A stretch of 64,000 nucleotides of DNA from Paenibacillus sp. 1781tsa1 (GTDB lineage: Bacteria > Bacillota > Bacilli > Paenibacillales > Paenibacillaceae), in contig NZ_JAMYWY010000001.1 of NCBI RefSeq assembly GCF_024159265.1, forward strand, positions 5,270,001 to 5,334,000, read 5' to 3'. Below, in pieces: positions 17,067-25,462 of the stretch. Positions within the stretch are counted from its first letter, which is position 1; each line of letters begins with the position of its first letter. Below the pieces are notes generated by a model. The model was not told the origin of the DNA and searched no databases. It was given only the letters and a program-made list of their open reading frames with translations. Position numbers and translations under genes: made by a program.

Positions 17067-17546
17067 TTAGTCAGGTAGAATAAGTCCTTTGCCAATGACA
17101 TTGGCGGATACTGGCTGCTTGCCCAATTCTCTGGCCCATACCGATAGCTGTCCCATATGGTGAATCTCATGGGCGATCACATGTCGCATGACTTCTCCCC
17201 ATGAATCTGTAGCGACATTGCCACCTGAGCGATGATCAATATAAGCTCTTTTTTCCATACTCGGCTCCCATGCTGTTACAAATGCCTCCACATCCGGACG
17301 TAACTTGCGATCGAATCGTCTTACTGCCTCAAGATTCTGGTAGTTTGCAAAATTTTCGGCATCATCCGGTTTACCCTGAAGCAACTGAAGCCAGCTCCAC
17401 TCTACATCAATGATATGAAATAACGTTTGTAATATGTTGCCTACTCCGCCCGTGCGAGGCCGAAGCAATTCTTCAAGCGATATATCCTCACACCACGCAT
17501 ACCATTGCTCACGCACCATCCAGTTATAACGAAAGAAGGTTTCCAT
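17067..17546 (-). CDS. DinB/YfiT-like four-helix protein, 159 aa
   Basis: A metal-binding four-helix bundle of the DinB superfamily. The three histidine ligands are visible as FHIIDVEWSW (near residue 43) and VIAHEIHHMGQ (near 125-135). Superfamily members act as thiol transferases (bacillithiol or mycothiol S-transferases) or remain uncharacterised; a thiol transferase role is plausible in a bacillithiol-producing Firmicute but not shown. Full length. Next gene downstream is the APH-family kinase; upstream is a GNAT gene 29 bases away, suggesting one operon. Confidence 0.85.
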   Translation of the reverse strand: METFFRYNWMVREQWYAWCEDISLEELLRPRTGGVGNILQTLFHIIDVEWSWLQLLQGKPDDAENFANYQNLEAVRRFDRKLRPDVEAFVTAWEPSMEKRAYIDHRSGGNVATDSWGEVMRHVIAHEIHHMGQLSVWARELGKQPVSANVIGKGLILPD

Positions 17547-17575
17547 CGGTATATTCCCCTTTATCGGCTATTTTT

Positions 17576-18112
17576 TCAGAGAGATTTGATCAATTCTGTA
17601 TTGGCAAAGGTATCCTCCGAATGTTCAAGATCACCATACATTCCGCTAATCTGATTGAATCCGGATTTGATCCAGAAGCGTAATGCAGGCCAATTTTTGA
17701 GTGCCACGTTAATTCGAATTTCCTTGTAACCAAGCTCGGAACACTGGAGTGTAAGTGCCTGAATTAATTCTCGTCCGTACCCCTTCTTCTGGATCTCGCT
17801 CTGGATATATAGAAATTCAAGATAAATCGAATCCTCCGAGGGATACCCATGGTACACACTTAACAACCCAATATAGCGATCATCTTCATGCGTGCGAATG
17901 GATTGAATTCGATAATTCTCCAGCCTGCCTCCCGGTGGAAGGTGACCTTCTTCAACACATTTCTTCACATAATTCAGATCATGCTCTTGTCCATCCCATT
18001 GATGCATGTATCGACTGGTATCATAAATCGACTGAAGTTCAGGAATGTCGGACTCTTTCACGTCTGAAATCATGAGCCTGTCTGACTTCCATTCTACTGG
18101 AAATTGTTTCAT
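17576..18112 (-). CDS. GNAT-family N-acetyltransferase, 178 aa
   Basis: GNAT fold with motif A QKKGYGRELIQALTLQC (acetyl-CoA binding) and an upstream beta-4 strand SIYLEFLYIQS; motif B appears in NWPALRFWIKSGF. Begins MKQFPVEWKSDRLMISDVKE, the RimJ-like N-terminal pattern in which a side chain or N-terminal amine is acetylated, but the substrate is unknown. Start ATG chosen eight bases after GGAG; upstream GTG/ATG codons overlap the ribosome site. Part of the small-gene run 16.1-18.9 kb. Confidence 0.85.
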   Translation of the reverse strand: MKQFPVEWKSDRLMISDVKESDIPELQSIYDTSRYMHQWDGQEHDLNYVKKCVEEGHLPPGGRLENYRIQSIRTHEDDRYIGLLSVYHGYPSEDSIYLEFLYIQSEIQKKGYGRELIQALTLQCSELGYKEIRINVALKNWPALRFWIKSGFNQISGMYGDLEHSEDTFANTELIKSL

Positions 18113-18128
18113 CGTCATCACTCCATCT

Positions 18129-18410
18129 TTACGTTCTAGTTAATCTCTTTTTAATATATAAGATTACATGAATACCTGCATAAATAAACAGCACATTGAA
18201 CAAATATAGAAGTACATTTAAAGAGATGCCAGATATAAACCAGATTGTTCCGTCCGAGTTGGCATCATGATAATCCGTAAAGAATCGGATCGGGAAACCA
18301 TACTCTGTTCGGAGCGGTCCATCCTCAGTATGTAAAGTTCCAGGAATACATATGATGGCTAATACAGCAAGCCAGGCGGATAGATTCATTATTCTTTTGT
18401 TAATCGCCAA
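18129..18410 (-). CDS. Small membrane protein with TTG start, 93 aa
   Basis: Two membrane segments: residues about 10-25 (SAWLAVLAIICIPGTL) and 62-84 (NVLLYLFNVLFIYAGIHVIL), separated by a hydrophilic, mostly acidic loop (TEDGPLRTEYGFPIRFFTDYHDANSDGT, given here in part as FFTDYHDANSDG). The C terminus KKRLTRT is basic and cytoplasmic. The start is a TTG placed seven bases after AGGAGG, a better position than the ATG at codon 8. No family recognised. The gene is eight bases upstream of the ATG region of the GNAT gene on the same strand. Confidence 0.65.
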   Translation of the reverse strand: MAINKRIMNLSAWLAVLAIICIPGTLHTEDGPLRTEYGFPIRFFTDYHDANSDGTIWFISGISLNVLLYLFNVLFIYAGIHVILYIKKRLTRT

Positions 18411-18439
18411 TACCTCTCCTCCTGACGAATCAATTTAAT

Positions 18440-18862
18440 TCAGCTCTTTCTGCTTCGCATCTTTAACAAAACTTCCAATCCCATATCAATCAGTACAAAT
18501 AGAATAGCAGCAAGGACGCCAAATAAGGTCAGAACTAACGTCTCTTTGAAATCCAAGATTGCTTCTCCTGCGCCCATGACCGCATAATAAATATACATAC
18601 CTAGAACTCCAGCACATGCATAGCCTAATATCCTCGTACTTAGATACAACACATGATTAGGGAATTGTATTCGGCTGAGCAGATAGTCTAGCAATATCGA
18701 TAAAGGTAGCCCAATCAACAGGATCAAGGGAGTCGCGTATACCAGATAAATAAGAATATAAAAATCAAAACTGTAGGATTCATTCATCGATATGAGACTT
18801 GCAGCCAAAGTAAAACAAATGATGGTTAGAACGGTTGTTATCAGCTTTCTTCCCATGTTCAT
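18440..18862 (-). CDS. Hypothetical four-segment membrane protein, 140 aa
   Basis: Four hydrophobic helices: residues about 5-24, 30-55, 73-95 and 105-130, with a basic end LLKMRSRKS. Resembles uncharacterised Bacillales integral membrane proteins; no enzymatic motif is seen. The start ATG has a GGAG-like site about 12 bases upstream; an ATG two codons later (MGRKL) is an alternative. Upstream member of the same-strand small-gene cluster, next to the 93-aa membrane protein. Confidence 0.7.
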   Translation of the reverse strand: MNMGRKLITTVLTIICFTLAASLISMNESYSFDFYILIYLVYATPLILLIGLPLSILLDYLLSRIQFPNHVLYLSTRILGYACAGVLGMYIYYAVMGAGEAILDFKETLVLTLFGVLAAILFVLIDMGLEVLLKMRSRKS

Positions 18863-18909
18863 CTCATTTCATCACTCCAATACAAGTTATCTCTATTCAT
18901 TGGATGTGC

Positions 18910-19455
18910 TCATGCGTCAGATTTTGCCGGCTGCCATCCGATATCTTGAGACCAACGATGTGCTCTCTGTATTATGCTCCACACCATTGGCCCTTTTCCT
19001 TCAACATATTTGGGACGCTGATCTTTATACAATGACATGAGTCTGTGCTTTTCTTCTGCATAGTTCAAACAATCTTCTGGATGCTCCCTTAAATAGTCTC
19101 TGAACAGCAAGGTCATCTGCTCAGAGAAACTGCCTGCCTGTCTAACGTGTATATGTATCCTTCTGCTTCCGGGTTCTTCACGAAAGTAACGTTTGGTCTT
19201 ATCCGGATTTTCTGCTCTGAATACAAATCCGACGGTTTCGATCTCACGTTTGTAGTCCAACAGATTCTCATAATTAGAAACAGATATTTGTATATCTATG
19301 ATAGGTTTGGCGTCTATTCCCACAATGGAAGTGGACCCGACATGATCAATCTGCACGGCCTTTTCTCCCAACGCTTCTCTTAATTTCGAACCCGTTTCGA
19401 GAAACAAATCACGCCATGCCGGATCATACTTTTCAATTCTCCATTGATCCTCCAT
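18910..19455 (-). CDS. GrpB-family nucleotidyltransferase-fold protein, 181 aa
   Basis: A GrpB/UPF0157 protein. Signature IDHVGSTSIVGIDAKPIIDIQI near residues 38-59 (the GSTS...KPIID pattern of the nucleotidyltransferase fold, with candidate metal-binding acids), and HIHVRQAGS near 98-106. The family is sometimes fused to dephospho-CoA kinase, but its reaction is not established. Start ATG is preceded by AAGGAGGAG. Stands alone with about 100 bases to the SUKH-like gene. Confidence 0.88.
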   Translation of the reverse strand: MEDQWRIEKYDPAWRDLFLETGSKLREALGEKAVQIDHVGSTSIVGIDAKPIIDIQISVSNYENLLDYKREIETVGFVFRAENPDKTKRYFREEPGSRRIHIHVRQAGSFSEQMTLLFRDYLREHPEDCLNYAEEKHRLMSLYKDQRPKYVEGKGPMVWSIIQRAHRWSQDIGWQPAKSDA

Positions 19456-19553
19456 ACAACTCCTCCTTGGTATCCAATCAAGCTATATAATTAAATAACA
19501 CGTTCTTTTAACCTTTTGTTACATGTAGATTATTTAGTGATGCCATATAGATA

Positions 19554-20126
19554 TCATGCAAAATCATCATTGTTTATCCCTAGTTCTATTTGTTTTTTGG
19601 ATTCAATCATGTATTCGTATACATCATCAATTTCTGTTATCCCTTTAATATTCTCTTTTAACAGTTCAATAATTAATTGATTATCACTCTCTCGCATCTT
19701 TATATCTTCCATATAGTTATCGTTATAGTCGTTCATAAAATCTAATTTGTTCTTATAAAATCGAAATCTTTCCAGAACATACACTTCCTTAAGATTAATA
19801 AATAATGCTACAAAATCCTTAAGATTTCTGGCCACTAAAGTTACTTGATTACCAAACGCCGTAGGTTGAATAAAGATAACCGGAGCTTCTTCCAAATCAC
19901 TAATGGATCTGTTAAAAGTGAAAAAAGCAAAATGGTCACCATCTGCCCCTGTTCTTCCAAATATGATGGCATCATCTGGCGTACAATAGTATCTATCATC
20001 ATCATTGTTAAAACTAATATAAAACCCCATATAATCCTGAAGGGTCCCATCATGTTGTTTACGTAATTCCTTATCTATTCGAACGATGCCTTCTAAGGAT
20101 TCTGGCATTTTATAATGTACTTCCAC
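19554..20126 (-). CDS. SMI1/KNR4 (SUKH)-like protein, 190 aa
   Basis: Resembles SUKH-superfamily proteins: DDAIIFGRTGADGDHFAFF is the typical central strand-loop, followed by APVIFIQPTAFGN. The C-terminal half is helical and rich in Asn, Asp and Lys (MNDYNDNYMEDIK). Many SUKH proteins are immunity proteins of polymorphic toxins, but no toxin gene is nearby, so this is an orphan. It is clearly more AT-rich than its neighbours, consistent with transfer. Start: GTG at 20126 has GAGAGG nine bases upstream; the ATG at 20153 has no ribosome site. Confidence 0.6.
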   Translation of the reverse strand: MEVHYKMPESLEGIVRIDKELRKQHDGTLQDYMGFYISFNNDDDRYYCTPDDAIIFGRTGADGDHFAFFTFNRSISDLEEAPVIFIQPTAFGNQVTLVARNLKDFVALFINLKEVYVLERFRFYKNKLDFMNDYNDNYMEDIKMRESDNQLIIELLKENIKGITEIDDVYEYMIESKKQIELGINNDDFA

Positions 20127-20184
20127 GTTTGCATACCTCTCTTCTATTGGCATTTATTAATATATCTATATTTTGCCACAAATT

Positions 20185-20215
20185 AAAAAAAAGAGAAGGA
20201 CCCTTAGGCCCTCCT
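20185..20215 (-). terminator. Terminator of GH43 gene
   Basis: Imperfect hairpin AGGAGGGCC/GGGTCCTTCT followed on the minus strand by eight Ts, ten bases after the GH43 stop. Confidence 0.75.
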
Positions 20216-20224
20216 CATAACTTC

Positions 20225-21715
20225 TCAATGATAATCACACTTGAAATTTGTAAACTCAGCTGAATTATCTTGCCCGCTCGCGTATAACCCAATAAGTACG
20301 CCTGTAAAACCTCCTGCCACCTCCGAGGATAGGTATCTCGTCTGTGCCGTGCCCAGCAGAACCTCTTCACCATCTACTTGAAACAGGAAGCTGTAGCGTT
20401 CCTGGCTTGAGCGGATTACCAGCGTTGCATGCTTTTTATTTCCCAGATTCACTTCATGTTCTATCGATTTGATATCACCGATATTTAGACGCTCAATCAC
20501 CTTATAACCATCCTGCTGCCCACGAATAGCCACTTCATAATGATGATTCTCGTCCATGTAGATCGTGATCCCGGCTTCTCCACTCGTCAGACTAACATTC
20601 ACTGAAATTGTTGCATTAAAGTCTTTTTGACGTAGCCCAATGAACGTTGGGGATGCCGGAACGTCCAGCGTTACATCAGTTCCTGTTAGCGTAAGCTTAT
20701 CTGATTCAAGCTGATAATGCTCTGTGTTCGGATGACGAAGGTAACACCAGTCGAGGTTCCAGTTTGTATTTTCAAACGTATAATGCTTCTTATCCTGCTG
20801 GATCACCGTTTCAGGAATACGATTAGTCTCAAAACTCGTCAGTGTCGTGCCTTCATGCCCGGCTGTAAACCATCCGTCTTCACCAAACGTAATCGGAGTC
20901 AGAAATACTTCTCGGCCCAGATGATGGTACGTAGCCCATCTGCCAATCTGTCGGAATCCCAGGTGAAAGAGCCACCAGTTCCCCCGATCATCCTGAACCA
21001 GATCACCATGCCCCACACCCTGCAGTTCATATCCACCCAGATTACGATTGGTTAGAACCGGATTGTGCGCATAAGCCTCGAATGGACCTGAAGAAGATGT
21101 TCCCCGCGCATACGTAACCATGTGGCCATATTCGGTGCCACCTTCAGCTGCAAGCAGGTAATAATAACCGTTCATTTTATACAGATGCGGACTTTCCAGA
21201 TATCGTCCACCTGTCCCGTTCCAGATGGTCCGTCCTGGGGTTAATTTGCGGCCGGTTTCGATCTCAATCTCACACTGTACAATTCCGCCAACGCCTTGAT
21301 CATCAACCCCGTTACTCATAAACAAGGTCTTTCCATCTTCAAAATACAGATCGGGATCAATCCCGCCTTGATCCACATAAATAGGCTCAGACCACTCTCC
21401 GTAGATATCGTCCGTCCATACATAGAAATTCTGATGCGTCGTATCGTTCGTTGTGACCATATAAAAACGCCCGTCATTATGCCTGATCGTTGGAGCAAAT
21501 ACGCCTCCGGAGCTATTCACCGTCTCGAGCTGAATCTGGCTTTTACGAGTGAGGCAATGACCAATCTGCTTCCAATTCAACAAATCCTTGCTTTCAAAGA
21601 GCGGCACGCCCGGAAAGTATTGAAAAGAACTGCACACCATATAGTAGGTATCGTTGACTTTAATCACGCTAGGGTCTGGATAGAAACCTTTTACAACAGG
21701 ATTATTGTATTTCAT
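20225..21715 (-). CDS. GH43 beta-xylosidase / alpha-arabinofuranosidase, 496 aa
   Basis: Five-bladed propeller glycosidase acting on xylo- or arabino-oligosaccharides. Begins NPVVKGFYPDPSVIKVNDTY with the catalytic base Asp14 in YPDPS; GGIDPDLYFEDGK near 140-152 carries the pKa-modulating Asp, and the acid region is in GGRYLESPHLYK near 186-197. A C-terminal beta-sandwich (from about residue 310, INVSLTSGEAGI-type repeats) is the usual XynB-like domain. No signal peptide, so cytoplasmic. Divergent from the ArsR-type regulator, which probably controls it. Confidence 0.9.
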   Translation of the reverse strand: MKYNNPVVKGFYPDPSVIKVNDTYYMVCSSFQYFPGVPLFESKDLLNWKQIGHCLTRKSQIQLETVNSSGGVFAPTIRHNDGRFYMVTTNDTTHQNFYVWTDDIYGEWSEPIYVDQGGIDPDLYFEDGKTLFMSNGVDDQGVGGIVQCEIEIETGRKLTPGRTIWNGTGGRYLESPHLYKMNGYYYLLAAEGGTEYGHMVTYARGTSSSGPFEAYAHNPVLTNRNLGGYELQGVGHGDLVQDDRGNWWLFHLGFRQIGRWATYHHLGREVFLTPITFGEDGWFTAGHEGTTLTSFETNRIPETVIQQDKKHYTFENTNWNLDWCYLRHPNTEHYQLESDKLTLTGTDVTLDVPASPTFIGLRQKDFNATISVNVSLTSGEAGITIYMDENHHYEVAIRGQQDGYKVIERLNIGDIKSIEHEVNLGNKKHATLVIRSSQERYSFLFQVDGEEVLLGTAQTRYLSSEVAGGFTGVLIGLYASGQDNSAEFTNFKCDYH

Positions 21716-21834
21716 TACTCCACTCCATCTCTTATTTCAGAATTCACAAATATAAGAATTTAACTTCGTATCAACTAAAAAAATTAAACACTATTGGCGA
21801 TTAACTTGCAATGAATCTGGATTGCATCTTCGAG

Positions 21835-21852
21835 TTAATTTCATTAAATTAA
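21835..21852. promoter_or_regulatory. Inverted repeat in GH43/ArsR intergenic region
   Basis: TTAATTT-CATT-AAATTAA, a perfect 7-bp inverted repeat 44 bases before the regulator start. A possible ArsR-type operator, though the AT richness makes chance likely. Confidence 0.3.
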
Positions 21853-21895
21853 TATATATGTGATTTTAGAAAATTGAGGGTAGGGAGTTGTACAG

Positions 21896-22798
21896 ATGAT
21901 CAAAGCAAATGGGGATCCCCAGTTCCTTTCTTTATATGAGGCACTTGCAAGCGAAGTCAGATGGAGAATCATGGATATGATTGCAGATCGCGAAATGAAT
22001 GTGAAGGATATTGCCGCAGTATTAGAGCTTAGCCCCTCCATTGTCACGATGCATATTCGCAAACTGGAGGATGCGGGTCTAATTGGGAGCAGACGAGTTC
22101 GGATCAACGGGGGAACACACAAATTATGTTACCTCAAGCAAAATCAGATTGAGATCGAGCTGCCATCCGCAAGCCAAACTTCACGAACCAGAGAACAGAC
22201 AATATCTGTCGGACACTATACTGCTTTTGATATTCACCCTACCTGTGGGCTAGGCACACTTGAGAAAGAAATCGGCGTCTGGGATGATCCGCGTTACTTC
22301 CTTGATCCCGAGCGGGTACACGCTGCAATTCTGTGGTTTGGGAAAGGTTATGTTGAATATAAAACACCTAACTTTGTACTACCGGATCAGACTACCGATG
22401 CTATCGAAATTTCGATGGAACTAGCCTCTGAAGCTCCGGGATTGCGGGATCATTGGCCTTCAGATATTCAATTCACCTTTAACGGTATTCCGCTTGGAAC
22501 ATGGACAAGCCCTGCCGACTTCGGCAGGGCAGCGCGCGGCAAGTATACGCCAGAATGGTGGCATCGCAATGTGAATCAATACGGATTATTAAAGACCATC
22601 CGCATTGATACCTCCGGTACTTACATGGATGGTGAGCGGATGTCAGACATTACGCTCAAAGATGTCAAACTAGACGAACCGTTCTGGACGCTTCGATTTA
22701 CGGTTGACGAGACAAGCCCCAACGTAGGAGGTTTAACGATCTATGGTGCCGGTTTTGGTAATCATGATCAGGATATTGTTATTCGTGTATTGGGTTAA
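21896..22798 (+). CDS. ArsR-type winged-helix regulator with C-terminal sensor domain, 300 aa
   Basis: N-terminal winged helix (residues 8-85: LYEALASEVRWRIMDMIADR, then VKDIAAVLELSPSIVTMHIR and a wing KLEDAGLIGSRRVRINGGTH). No clear metal-binding cysteines of the metal sensors. The 200-residue C-terminal part is beta-rich (FTFNGIPLGTWTSPADFGRA, LRFTVDETSPNVGGLTIYG) and probably binds a sugar or enzyme product. This architecture occurs beside glycosidase genes, so it is inferred to regulate the divergent GH43 gene. AGGGAG lies eight bases before the ATG. Confidence 0.85.
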   Translation: MIKANGDPQFLSLYEALASEVRWRIMDMIADREMNVKDIAAVLELSPSIVTMHIRKLEDAGLIGSRRVRINGGTHKLCYLKQNQIEIELPSASQTSRTREQTISVGHYTAFDIHPTCGLGTLEKEIGVWDDPRYFLDPERVHAAILWFGKGYVEYKTPNFVLPDQTTDAIEISMELASEAPGLRDHWPSDIQFTFNGIPLGTWTSPADFGRAARGKYTPEWWHRNVNQYGLLKTIRIDTSGTYMDGERMSDITLKDVKLDEPFWTLRFTVDETSPNVGGLTIYGAGFGNHDQDIVIRVLG

Positions 22799-22807
22799 TT
22801 TTTTCAC

Positions 22808-23035
22808 CTAATCGATTAACTTGATTTTCTCAAAAACATTATTTTTCTCCAGATCTGAAGTAATTGCATAGGGCAGGTAATGATATAATTCAGATCTGGT
22901 TGCCAACTTGTATTCACTATGTTCTTCTGAAAGATTCACTTGATGATCTTTAGTTCTACACAAATACATTAGAAGAATGACCTGTCGATGAGGATCGGTA
23001 AAGAACGTATTGGTAATCAGTTTATGTTTGGAACC
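22808..23035 (-). pseudogene. Truncated NUDIX hydrolase C-terminal fragment
   Basis: A minus-strand frame ending at the TAG 22808 reads ITNTFFTDPHRQVILLMYLC and later NLSEEHSEYKLATRSELYHY, ending KIKLID. These are features of the C-terminal half of NUDIX proteins (strand leading to EEHSEYKW). No NUDIX box, start codon or ribosome site is present; upstream, the frame merges into the last codons of the DinB gene. A rearrangement that fused DinB next to a decapitated NUDIX gene is the likely explanation. Confidence 0.55.
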
Positions 23036-23543
23036 ATCTTCTTAACTGATTAATATGAGCTTGATGATAACGGTTATGGTCAGCCATGTGCCATAATCCC
23101 CAACGTATCGTAGCTTGCTTTTCGTTCTGATGTCCAAAAGTAACGACTCGACCTAGATCAGCATCCGCTAAATGTGTGCATGTCTCTTTTAGAAGGGTTA
23201 ATACACCCTCATATTGAGAGATAAGTGTGTCACGTGACACACCTTGAACCAGGGGAAATCTATTATTTTCATCGATCATAGGACCATATTGCTCTATTAA
23301 TGGCTGCGGAAGGACAACTCCCTTTATTCTATAAATCCAATTCATATCAACGAACGTAATATGTCGGATTAATTGAGCTGTACTATTAAACTGGTTCCGT
23401 CTCCCTTTGTAATCTACCTCTTCTTGCGACATACCTTCTGTAATTGATTTAAGTCGCTCACTATTCTCTGTTACAGCGGATAATAACATCCCCACAACAG
23501 GTGCCATATTGGCTTCCCCTTGTAGGTCGTGAATCATAGTCAT
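23022..23543 (-). CDS. DinB-family protein, 173 aa
   Basis: A second DinB-superfamily four-helix protein. Histidine ligands appear at LIRHITFVDMNWIYR (near residue 60) and GLWHMADHNRYHQAHINQL (near 149-166). The family contains bacillithiol-dependent transferases and uncharacterised proteins. Not closely similar to the copy at 17067. The start is ambiguous among GTG 23546, ATG 23543 and ATG 23537, all following AAAGGAGGAG. It follows the 49-aa membrane protein gene with only eight bases between stop and start, so the two form an operon. Its last codons overlap the NUDIX remnant. Confidence 0.83.
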   Translation of the reverse strand: MTMIHDLQGEANMAPVVGMLLSAVTENSERLKSITEGMSQEEVDYKGRRNQFNSTAQLIRHITFVDMNWIYRIKGVVLPQPLIEQYGPMIDENNRFPLVQGVSRDTLISQYEGVLTLLKETCTHLADADLGRVVTFGHQNEKQATIRWGLWHMADHNRYHQAHINQLRRWFQT

Positions 23544-23553
23544 CACTCCTCCT

Positions 23554-23703
23554 TTACCTTCGCTCTTTCAATAAGTCTTTTATTTCCCTTAACTCTGATA
23601 ATATTTCTTTTGTGTGCTTACTATTTTTTGAGTTATCTATTCCAACTTTCACAACATAAATACCGAGGAACAGATAAACCACCAACATAATGATCATTCC
23701 CAT
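23554..23703 (-). CDS. Small single-pass membrane protein, 49 aa
   Basis: A 49-codon frame: MGMIIMLVVYLFLGIYVVKV forms one membrane helix, then a polar coiled tail (SKHTKEILSELREIKDLLKE). GGAG lies eight bases upstream. Its stop TAA is embedded in the AAAGGAGG ribosome site of the DinB gene, so both are likely translated from one message. The layout resembles small YvlD- or PspC-independent membrane anchors, but no family is assigned. Confidence 0.65.
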   Translation of the reverse strand: MGMIIMLVVYLFLGIYVVKVGIDNSKNSKHTKEILSELREIKDLLKERR

Positions 23704-23745
23704 GTGTATTTCTCCTTCCAAAAAAACAAAACGCTGTTACGAGAA

Positions 23746-24483
23746 TCACTCTCCACCGTACTCTCTCTCCAACTGATTCCCATGAAATGCCTTCAAAATA
23801 AAAGCTCGATCCGGAACGTTCAACCGTTCATACGACTGCAGATACTCTCTGTTGTCATATGGAACGCCAATGAATTTCACATCGATTTTCCCCTCTTGGA
23901 GATCCACGATTCCGTATCTGGCAATGGCGAGATCATTACAGCCTAAAGCTCCCGGGTTCATATAGATTCGTTGATCTGTCCTATAATAATGAAGAATGTG
24001 ATGATGACCAAAACAAACCAAATCATGAGCCGTTCCCTGATACCTTGCGTCCAATTTGGTCCCGGATGGTTCTTTATCGATAACATCCAGCTTGTCGTTG
24101 TTCATATGATAGTGAGTCAAAAGGAACTGACGTCCTTCTACCTCTTTTTCAACAAATTTCGGTAGAGCTTGTATTCTCTTGATCGATTCCGCACTCAAAT
24201 GTTGACCTATCCATTCGTGGTGTTCAGCCATGCCTTTATGCCCTTCTAATGGACCCTTATGTTGCAGCAAACTCAATACGGCCTCTTCGTGATTCCCCGA
24301 AATCGCTATCATATTATTACGGCTGTACAACATCTCTATCACTTCATTGGAGTAAGGGCCAATACCGATCATATCCCCCAAACAAAATATGTGCGCAATG
24401 TCTCCTCTGGAATCCATATCAGCCAGTACCGCTTGAAGCGCAGGAACATTCCCATGAATATCGGTTAAGATAGCAACCTTCAT
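23746..24483 (-). CDS. Metallophosphoesterase (calcineurin-like), 245 aa
   Basis: A di-metal phosphoesterase of the YfcE/MPP group. Metal ligands are in ILTDIHGNVPAL (residues 5-16), FCLGDMIGIGP (33-43), ISGNHEEAV (60-68), LTHYHMN (about 118) and FGHHH near 156. Typically cleaves phosphodiesters such as cyclic nucleotides or diadenosine polyphosphates; the substrate is not defined here. The ATG overlaps the stop of the upstream GNAT gene (ATGA), indicating translational coupling. Confidence 0.88.
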   Translation of the reverse strand: MKVAILTDIHGNVPALQAVLADMDSRGDIAHIFCLGDMIGIGPYSNEVIEMLYSRNNMIAISGNHEEAVLSLLQHKGPLEGHKGMAEHHEWIGQHLSAESIKRIQALPKFVEKEVEGRQFLLTHYHMNNDKLDVIDKEPSGTKLDARYQGTAHDLVCFGHHHILHYYRTDQRIYMNPGALGCNDLAIARYGIVDLQEGKIDVKFIGVPYDNREYLQSYERLNVPDRAFILKAFHGNQLEREYGGE

Positions 24484-25424
24484 TGAGACTCCTCCTCTGG
24501 GATATACATCGTCTGAATCTCCTGTACGCCTGGAATAAAGCCCAGATTCAGATATACGGACTCCGCATCATTCCCTTGCATCACATACAATCGCAGCACG
24601 GGATATTTACCCTTAAGTTCATTCAAAGCTCTCTGTAACATCAGTGTAGCAAGCCCTCTGCCTCTATATGCCGGCCGAACCCCTATGCTATATACGGCAG
24701 CCTGATTATCCTGCAGACAAAGACGACAGTTGGCAATAAGCTGCCCCGTCTCTTTATCGTATACAAGTGTAGAGGCCTGAGTTAGAATCTCATTCGTATA
24801 ATTAGGGTCATCGCTTGGAATAAAATCTGCAAGCGTTGTATGTTTTCTTCGTGTAGCTTCAAGACTTCCTGCAAAACTCTCCAGGTCACATCTGGCAATC
24901 TCATCTTCATTCACATATCTTCTGTTGCCGGTTTCGCTCTCGATAATCTCTGGACTCTTCACGGTTACCCTGCTGTCCCATTCGATGTCAAAGTGATCTG
25001 TAGGCCGCTGCATCCAGCGACATCTGAACTCCACTGGCCAGAACCCAGCTCGGGCGAACAGATCGACTTGGTCCGGAAGGATCTCAAAGGTCAGAATGCG
25101 TTTGGTGCGATCCGACCACTGTACTAATGTATACTTCAGAAGTTTCAATACCTCAAAGCACTGCTGGAATGGCGGGATAAAAAACAAATGATACATCCGG
25201 TTAGGCTCCATTCTCACGCCACCTATTTTGCTTTCCCCTTTGTAAATCCAGTAGGCACTGATCTTGGAAGAACTGAACTCTTCCTCCCTGAAAAATCCGA
25301 CATAACGCATATCATAATAAACCGTACAATATAATCCCCATTCGGCAAAATCAGCTCTGCGAATCGAGTATTCATCCGACAGATCATATTGAAGTATATC
25401 TGTGGACCACTCCGTTAAACTCAT
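24480..25424 (-). CDS. GNAT-family acetyltransferase, double-length, 314 aa
   Basis: The C-terminal 150 residues form a GNAT domain with VRPAYRGRGLATLMLQRALN (motif A) and ESVYLNLGF (motif B). The N-terminal half (LFFIPPFQQCFEVLKLLKY, RCRWMQRPTD) has the look of a degenerate first GNAT lobe, as in tandem GNAT proteins. Acceptor unknown. AGGAGG precedes the ATG. It overlaps the metallophosphoesterase gene by four bases, so both are in one operon. Confidence 0.82.
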   Translation of the reverse strand: MSLTEWSTDILQYDLSDEYSIRRADFAEWGLYCTVYYDMRYVGFFREEEFSSSKISAYWIYKGESKIGGVRMEPNRMYHLFFIPPFQQCFEVLKLLKYTLVQWSDRTKRILTFEILPDQVDLFARAGFWPVEFRCRWMQRPTDHFDIEWDSRVTVKSPEIIESETGNRRYVNEDEIARCDLESFAGSLEATRRKHTTLADFIPSDDPNYTNEILTQASTLVYDKETGQLIANCRLCLQDNQAAVYSIGVRPAYRGRGLATLMLQRALNELKGKYPVLRLYVMQGNDAESVYLNLGFIPGVQEIQTMYIPEEESQ

Positions 25425-25462
25425 ACGTCATTCCTCCTCAATTCTAATTACATGTACAGCAA

